The notes beneath the pieces are model-generated. The model was not told the DNA's origin. It ran no database searches and saw only the letters and a program-made list of their open reading frames with translations. Below, piece after piece: positions 6,466-10,389 of a stretch of 10,389 nt of DNA. The position numbers and the translations under genes are program-made. Each line of letters starts with the position of its first letter. Position 1 is the first letter of the stretch. The DNA is from Gammaproteobacteria bacterium (GTDB lineage Bacteria > Pseudomonadota > Gammaproteobacteria > Arenicellales > JAANXG01). The stretch is from NCBI GenBank assembly GCA_018263405.1, contig JAANXG010000020.1, forward strand, positions 1 through 10,389, in the 5' to 3' direction.

Positions 6466-7746
6466 ATGGCCGACGACAAAACCGAAGGTAAAAGCGAAAA
6501 GCTCCTCTACTGTTCTTTTTGCGGTAAGAGTCAGCACGAAGTGCGCAAGCTCATTGCGGGTCCGTCCGTGTTTGTCTGCGATGAATGCGTCGAATTGTGT
6601 AATGACATTATCCGGGAGGAGGTCCAGGAGGGCTCGGAGTCCACATCGGCGCGGGGCAAATTCCCGCGTCCGGACGAAATTCGCCAAAGTCTGAATGAGT
6701 ATGTAATTGGTCAGTCGGATGCCAAAAAAGTCCTGTCCGTAGCGGTCTACAACCATTACAAGCGAATCGAGAATGAAGACCAGGTCGGCGAGGTCGATAT
6801 ATCGAAGAGCAACATCTTGCTGATCGGACCCACGGGCTCGGGTAAGACACTGCTTGCGGAAACGCTGGCCAGGCAGCTCAACGTCCCCTTCACGATCGCG
6901 GACGCCACCACTTTGACCGAGGCGGGGTATGTCGGCGAGGATGTGGAAAACATCATTCAAAAGCTGCTGCAGAAATGCGACTACGACGTCGATAAGGCGC
7001 AGATTGGCATTGTGTATATCGATGAGATTGACAAGATTTCGCGCAAATCCGATAACCCGTCCATTACCCGCGATGTCTCCGGGGAAGGGGTCCAGCAGGC
7101 ATTGTTGAAGCTGATCGAGGGCACCATCGCCTCCGTGCCGCCCCAAGGCGGCCGAAAGCATCCGCAGCAGGAATTCCTGCAAGTCGATACGCGCAATATA
7201 TTGTTCATTTGCGGCGGAGCTTTCGCGGGCCTTGAAACGATCATCCAGGAACGTTCGGAAAAGAGCGGCATTGGGTTCGGTGCGGAAATCAGGAGCAAGT
7301 CCGACGGCAAGAACGTCGGTGAAATACTGTGTGACCTCGAGCCGGAGGATCTCATTCAGTACGGCCTGATTCCCGAATTCGTCGGGAGGTTGCCGATATG
7401 CGCGACGCTCGGGGAATTAGACGAGGATGCGCTCGTTTCGATACTCACTGAGCCGAAAAACGCACTGGTGAAGCAGTATCAGAGACTGTTCAAGCTTGAG
7501 GACGTCGAGCTTGAGATTCGCGAGGATGCCCTGCGAGCCGTGGCCAAAAAGGCCATGGACCGCAAAACCGGTGCGCGCGGCCTGCGGTCAATTCTGGAGA
7601 ATGCCCTGCTTGACACGATGTATGAGCTGCCGGCCATGGAAGGGATCAAGAAAGCGATCATGGATGTCGGCGTGATCACGGATGGCACCAAGCCCTTGTA
7701 TATCTACGAAGAATCCGACCGAAAGCGAGCCTCCACAAGCCGTTAG
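6466..7746 (+). CDS. clpX: ClpX, ATPase and unfoldase of the ClpXP protease
   Basis: The 426-residue AAA+ protein recognises tagged or native substrates, unfolds them and threads them into ClpP. The N-terminal zinc-binding domain has C16, C19, C38 and C41 (YCSFCG, VCDECVELC). The ATPase module has Walker A GPTGSGKT (121-128), Walker B IVYIDEID (182-189), arginine finger Arg308 (EFVGRLP) and sensor 2 Arg371 (GARGLR). Substrate loops are intact: pore-1 GYVG (154-157) and RKH (230-232). The ClpP-docking IGF loop is at 269-271, matching the presence of ClpP next door. The only start codon near the conserved N-terminus is the ATG at 6466; its ribosome-binding site is weak (AGG, 11 bases away). Nothing is missing relative to the family. 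Confidence 0.98.
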   Translation: MADDKTEGKSEKLLYCSFCGKSQHEVRKLIAGPSVFVCDECVELCNDIIREEVQEGSESTSARGKFPRPDEIRQSLNEYVIGQSDAKKVLSVAVYNHYKRIENEDQVGEVDISKSNILLIGPTGSGKTLLAETLARQLNVPFTIADATTLTEAGYVGEDVENIIQKLLQKCDYDVDKAQIGIVYIDEIDKISRKSDNPSITRDVSGEGVQQALLKLIEGTIASVPPQGGRKHPQQEFLQVDTRNILFICGGAFAGLETIIQERSEKSGIGFGAEIRSKSDGKNVGEILCDLEPEDLIQYGLIPEFVGRLPICATLGELDEDALVSILTEPKNALVKQYQRLFKLEDVELEIREDALRAVAKKAMDRKTGARGLRSILENALLDTMYELPAMEGIKKAIMDVGVITDGTKPLYIYEESDRKRASTSR

Positions 7747-7769
7747 ACACCAGTTCCCGCCGGGGTGCA

Positions 7770-7798
7770 CTTGAATAAGGGCGTGTTTGTCCGCATAT
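7770..7798 (+). promoter_or_regulatory. Candidate sigma-32 heat-shock promoter of lon
   Basis: A -35 element CTTGAA (7770-7775) and a -10 element CCGCATAT (7791-7798) are separated by 15 bases. Sigma-32 promoters have CTTGAAA and CCCCATNT with about 11-16 bases between, so only one base of the -10 departs from consensus. The E. coli lon promoter has the same layout, with TTGAAT and CCCCATAT. Transcription would start near 7805, leaving a leader of about 60 bases before the lon ATG. Confidence 0.7.
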
Positions 7799-7867
7799 CC
7801 AGGTTGTCTCTGCCTGAAACCACGGCGGGAAGCAGATAAAACCGACCAGATTCCATGGGTGTGTTGA

Positions 7868-10276
7868 ATGAGTGATGAGCTCACATTGACAGAGTCCTCC
7901 GTTCCGGTATTGCCGTTACGTGACGTAGTGGTATTTCCGCACATGGTTATACCGCTGTTCGTTGGGCGCAAAAAATCCATCAAAGCGCTGGAGCGATCGA
8001 TGGAAATCGGTAAACGCATATTGCTGGTGGCCCAGAAAGAAGCGTCGGATGACGACCCCGGTACGGGCGATATATACCGGGTTGGTACCGTGGCCAGTAT
8101 TTTGCAGCTTCTTAAACTGCCCGACGGTACCGTAAAGGTGCTCGTGGAGGGAGAAAAACGCTATAAGATCTCTTCCTGCGAAGACACCGAGGAATACTTC
8201 AGCGCATCGTTGGAATCGGTTGAAGATGAGTCCATGGATGAGCGCGAGGCGGAGGTGTTAATCCGCGCGGTGATGAATGAGTTCGACCAGTACGTTAAAC
8301 TCAACAACAAGATTCCTCCTGAAATTCTAACTTCACTGTCGGGCATCGATGACGGAGGGCGACTGGCCGACACGATCGCTGCGCATCTCAGTCTCAAAAT
8401 CGAGGACAAGCAGCACATTCTGGAGATGGCGAGCATACGGGAGCGGCTGGAACATATCCTCGGGGTAATGGAATCCGAGATCGATCTGTTGCAGGTCGAG
8501 AAACGCATTCGTGTACGCGTTAAGAAACAAATGGAAAAAAGTCAGCGGGAGTATTACCTGAACGAACAGATGAAGGCGATCCAGAAGGAACTGGGAGATA
8601 TGGAAGACGCGCCTAACGAAATCGACGATCTTGTTAAGAAAGTCGAAGATTCCGGTATGTCGAAGGAGGCGAAGGATAAAGCCGAAGCGGAGATCAAAAA
8701 GCTAAGAATGATGTCGCCCATGTCGGCGGAAGCGACGGTGGTGCGCAACTATGTGGACTGGTTGGTACAGGTGCCCTGGAAAAAACGCAGCAAAGTGCGT
8801 CGGGACATCTCGAGGGCAGAGCAAATTCTGGAAGAAGATCACCATGGACTGGATAAGGTTAAGGAGCGAATCCTCGAATACCTGGCGGTGCAACAGCGAC
8901 GCAAAAAGCTGAAAGGCCCGATTCTGTGCCTGATAGGTCCGCCCGGCGTTGGTAAGACTTCCCTGGGTAAGTCGGTCGCACGGGCTACAAACCGGAAATT
9001 CTTGCGGATGTCTCTGGGAGGTGTGCGCGATGAAGCGGAGATCCGTGGACATCGACGCACCTATATCGGGTCCATGCCGGGAAAGATCATCCAGAATATG
9101 GCGAAAGTTAAGGCACGCAACCCGCTGTTTATGCTGGATGAGGTTGACAAGATGTCGATGGATTTCCGGGGTGATCCGTCGTCGGCACTGCTTGAGGTTC
9201 TGGACCCGGAGCAGAATAATACATTTGTGGATCATTACCTGGAAGTCGAGTACGACTTGTCCGACGTCATGTTCGTCGCTACGGCTAACACATTGAACAT
9301 TCCGCCGCCGTTGTTGGACCGGATGGAAGTTATTCGTATTTCCGGCTACACGGAGGAAGAGAAGGCGGCAATTGCCACCAAGTATCTTGTCCCGAAGCAG
9401 GTGGAAAACAACGGTTTGAAGCCCGACGAGATCAAGATATCCAAGCAAGCGATCGTCGATTCTATTCGCTACTACACCAGGGAAGCCGGCGTACGTGAGC
9501 TCGAGCGTATGATCGCGAAAATATCCAGAAAAGTCGCCAAAGAGCTTTTGCTGGACCAAAAACGCAAATCGGTACAGATGCGGCCGCGAAACCTTGAAAA
9601 GTATCTGGGCGTAAAGCAATACAGGTACGGAAAAGCCGAGGACAGAAACCAGATTGGACAGGTGACCGGTCTTGCCTGGACGGAAGCAGGCGGAGAGCTG
9701 TTGACCATTGAGTCCGCAATACTGAATGGTAAGGGCAAGCATATATACACCGGAAAGCTCGGTGATGTGATGCAGGAATCCATACAAGCGGCGATGAGCG
9801 TCGTGAGGTCTCGCGCCGAAGGATTTGGCATGGAATCCAACTATTTTCAGAACCACGATTTTCATGTCCACGTGCCCGAAGGAGCGACGCCCAAAGACGG
9901 GCCCAGCGCGGGGATAGGGATGTGCATCGCCTTGATTTCGGCACTGGCGAGAATTCCCGTGCATTCGGAAGTCGCCATGACCGGTGAAATCACGCTACGT
10001 GGAGAGGTGTTGCCGATTGGGGGCTTAAAGGAAAAGCTGCTCGCGGCTCACCGCGGGGGGGTTAAGACAGTCATCATCCCGGAGGAGAACGAAAAGGAGC
10101 TTGTTGAGATACCTAAAAACATAAAGGATCGTCTCAATATAAAACCCGTAAGATGGATAGACCAAGTGCTTGAAATAGCGCTGGAAAAAATGCCGGAACG
10201 AAGACCCGGGCCGGGCAGCGAAACGGCGAAGAAGCCGGTCACCGAATCTTCCGGTGATACCGTTACAACCCACTAG
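7868..10276 (+). CDS. lon: Lon, ATP-dependent serine protease
   Basis: The 802-residue protein (E. coli: 784) degrades misfolded and short-lived regulatory proteins in the cytoplasm as a self-contained hexamer. The N-terminal substrate-binding domain opens with VPVLPLRDVVVFPHMVIPLF (12-31), followed by a coiled-coil-rich region (about 200-290). The AAA+ module has Walker A GPPGVGKT (357-364) and Walker B PLFMLDEVDK (419-428). The protease domain carries the Ser-Lys dyad Ser680 (PKDGPSAGI) and Lys723 (GGLKEKL), spaced as in E. coli. The last 25 residues or so form a polar tail rich in Pro, Ser and Thr that I do not recognise as conserved. An in-frame TGA directly before the ATG fixes the earliest start. 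The ribosome-binding site is poor, and a six-codon frame (ATG 7855, TGA 7873-7875) overlaps the start. The 121-bp upstream gap with its own heat-shock promoter suggests lon is transcribed at least partly apart from clpX. Confidence 0.98.
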   Translation: MSDELTLTESSVPVLPLRDVVVFPHMVIPLFVGRKKSIKALERSMEIGKRILLVAQKEASDDDPGTGDIYRVGTVASILQLLKLPDGTVKVLVEGEKRYKISSCEDTEEYFSASLESVEDESMDEREAEVLIRAVMNEFDQYVKLNNKIPPEILTSLSGIDDGGRLADTIAAHLSLKIEDKQHILEMASIRERLEHILGVMESEIDLLQVEKRIRVRVKKQMEKSQREYYLNEQMKAIQKELGDMEDAPNEIDDLVKKVEDSGMSKEAKDKAEAEIKKLRMMSPMSAEATVVRNYVDWLVQVPWKKRSKVRRDISRAEQILEEDHHGLDKVKERILEYLAVQQRRKKLKGPILCLIGPPGVGKTSLGKSVARATNRKFLRMSLGGVRDEAEIRGHRRTYIGSMPGKIIQNMAKVKARNPLFMLDEVDKMSMDFRGDPSSALLEVLDPEQNNTFVDHYLEVEYDLSDVMFVATANTLNIPPPLLDRMEVIRISGYTEEEKAAIATKYLVPKQVENNGLKPDEIKISKQAIVDSIRYYTREAGVRELERMIAKISRKVAKELLLDQKRKSVQMRPRNLEKYLGVKQYRYGKAEDRNQIGQVTGLAWTEAGGELLTIESAILNGKGKHIYTGKLGDVMQESIQAAMSVVRSRAEGFGMESNYFQNHDFHVHVPEGATPKDGPSAGIGMCIALISALARIPVHSEVAMTGEITLRGEVLPIGGLKEKLLAAHRGGVKTVIIPEENEKELVEIPKNIKDRLNIKPVRWIDQVLEIALEKMPERRPGPGSETAKKPVTESSGDTVTTH

Positions 10277-10389
10277 GAGCCTGTCGGACTTAGGGGATCG
10301 TAGCGAGGTAGGTGGGAAATCGAGACCAATTTTTCGATTTATTGAGGCGAATAGCCAGCTATTTAACGAAATAAATCGGGAAAGTGGGC
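10277..10389. repeat. Noncoding sequence after lon with large imperfect palindrome, possible mobile-element end
   Basis: The sequence changes character right after the lon stop. Positions 10326-10387 form an imperfect palindrome centred between 10356 and 10357: CGATTTATT (10335-10343) pairs with AATAAATCG (10370-10378), AATAGC (10350-10355) with GCTATT (10358-10363), and outer CCA and TTT blocks also match. In total 22 of 30 arm positions pair. No coding potential is visible and there is no T-run for a standard terminator. The GAGCCTGTCGGACTTAGG at its start resembles insertion-sequence or repeat-element ends, but this is an impression from memory. The other end lies outside the window. Confidence 0.4.

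Noticed and set aside
10239..10258. TCACCG/CGGTGA hairpin as the lon terminator
   Set aside because: The hairpin lies inside the lon coding sequence and is not followed by a T-run.

Overview
The window looks like the chromosome of a ubiquinone-using gammaproteobacterium. It carries tRNA-Leu, tig, clpP, clpX and lon in the order usual for that class, plus the ubiT-ubiU-ubiV genes for oxygen-independent ubiquinone synthesis, which point to a facultative or low-oxygen lifestyle. The DNA is moderately GC-rich. The protein variants are not enterobacterial, and I cannot place the organism more finely.

Left part (1-1439). A lipoprotein gene on the minus strand runs off the left edge. Its visible C-terminal part is an Asp/Asn/Gly tract encoded by a perfect 21-bp tandem repeat. 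After a 249-bp gap with no feature I can support (presumably holding divergent promoters), a plus-strand gene encodes a small protein with two membrane segments and a LuxR-type helix-turn-helix.

Quinone part (1492-4005). ubiT, ubiU and ubiV form a tightly overlapping cluster 52 bp after the LuxR-type gene. UbiT is an SCP2-type lipid-binding protein; UbiU and UbiV are U32-family iron-sulfur proteins that together support O2-independent hydroxylation of the quinone ring. UbiV has all four expected cysteines. UbiU appears to lack the first of its four and carries two extra cysteines nearby. The ubiV stop codon lies inside a 62-bp miniature element with 12-bp terminal inverted repeats starting GTAA, flanked exactly by an 8-bp direct repeat. 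This has the hallmarks of an IS66-type non-autonomous insertion.

Proteostasis part (4063-10276). A tRNA-Leu(UAG) gene with a plausible promoter is followed by trigger factor, the ClpP peptidase, the ClpX unfoldase and the Lon protease, all on the plus strand. These act on nascent-chain folding and ATP-dependent degradation of cytoplasmic proteins. The clpX-lon gap holds a good match to a sigma-32 heat-shock promoter, much like the one known upstream of E. coli lon.

Right edge (10277-10389). Noncoding sequence starts directly after the lon stop and contains a 62-bp imperfect palindrome. It may be the end of a mobile element or repeat, but it is cut by the window edge.

Most of the window is ordinary core genome. 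I see no complete new system. The items most worth checking are the miniature element, the UbiU cysteine change, the membrane-anchored LuxR-type protein next to ubiTUV, and the repeat-bearing lipoprotein.
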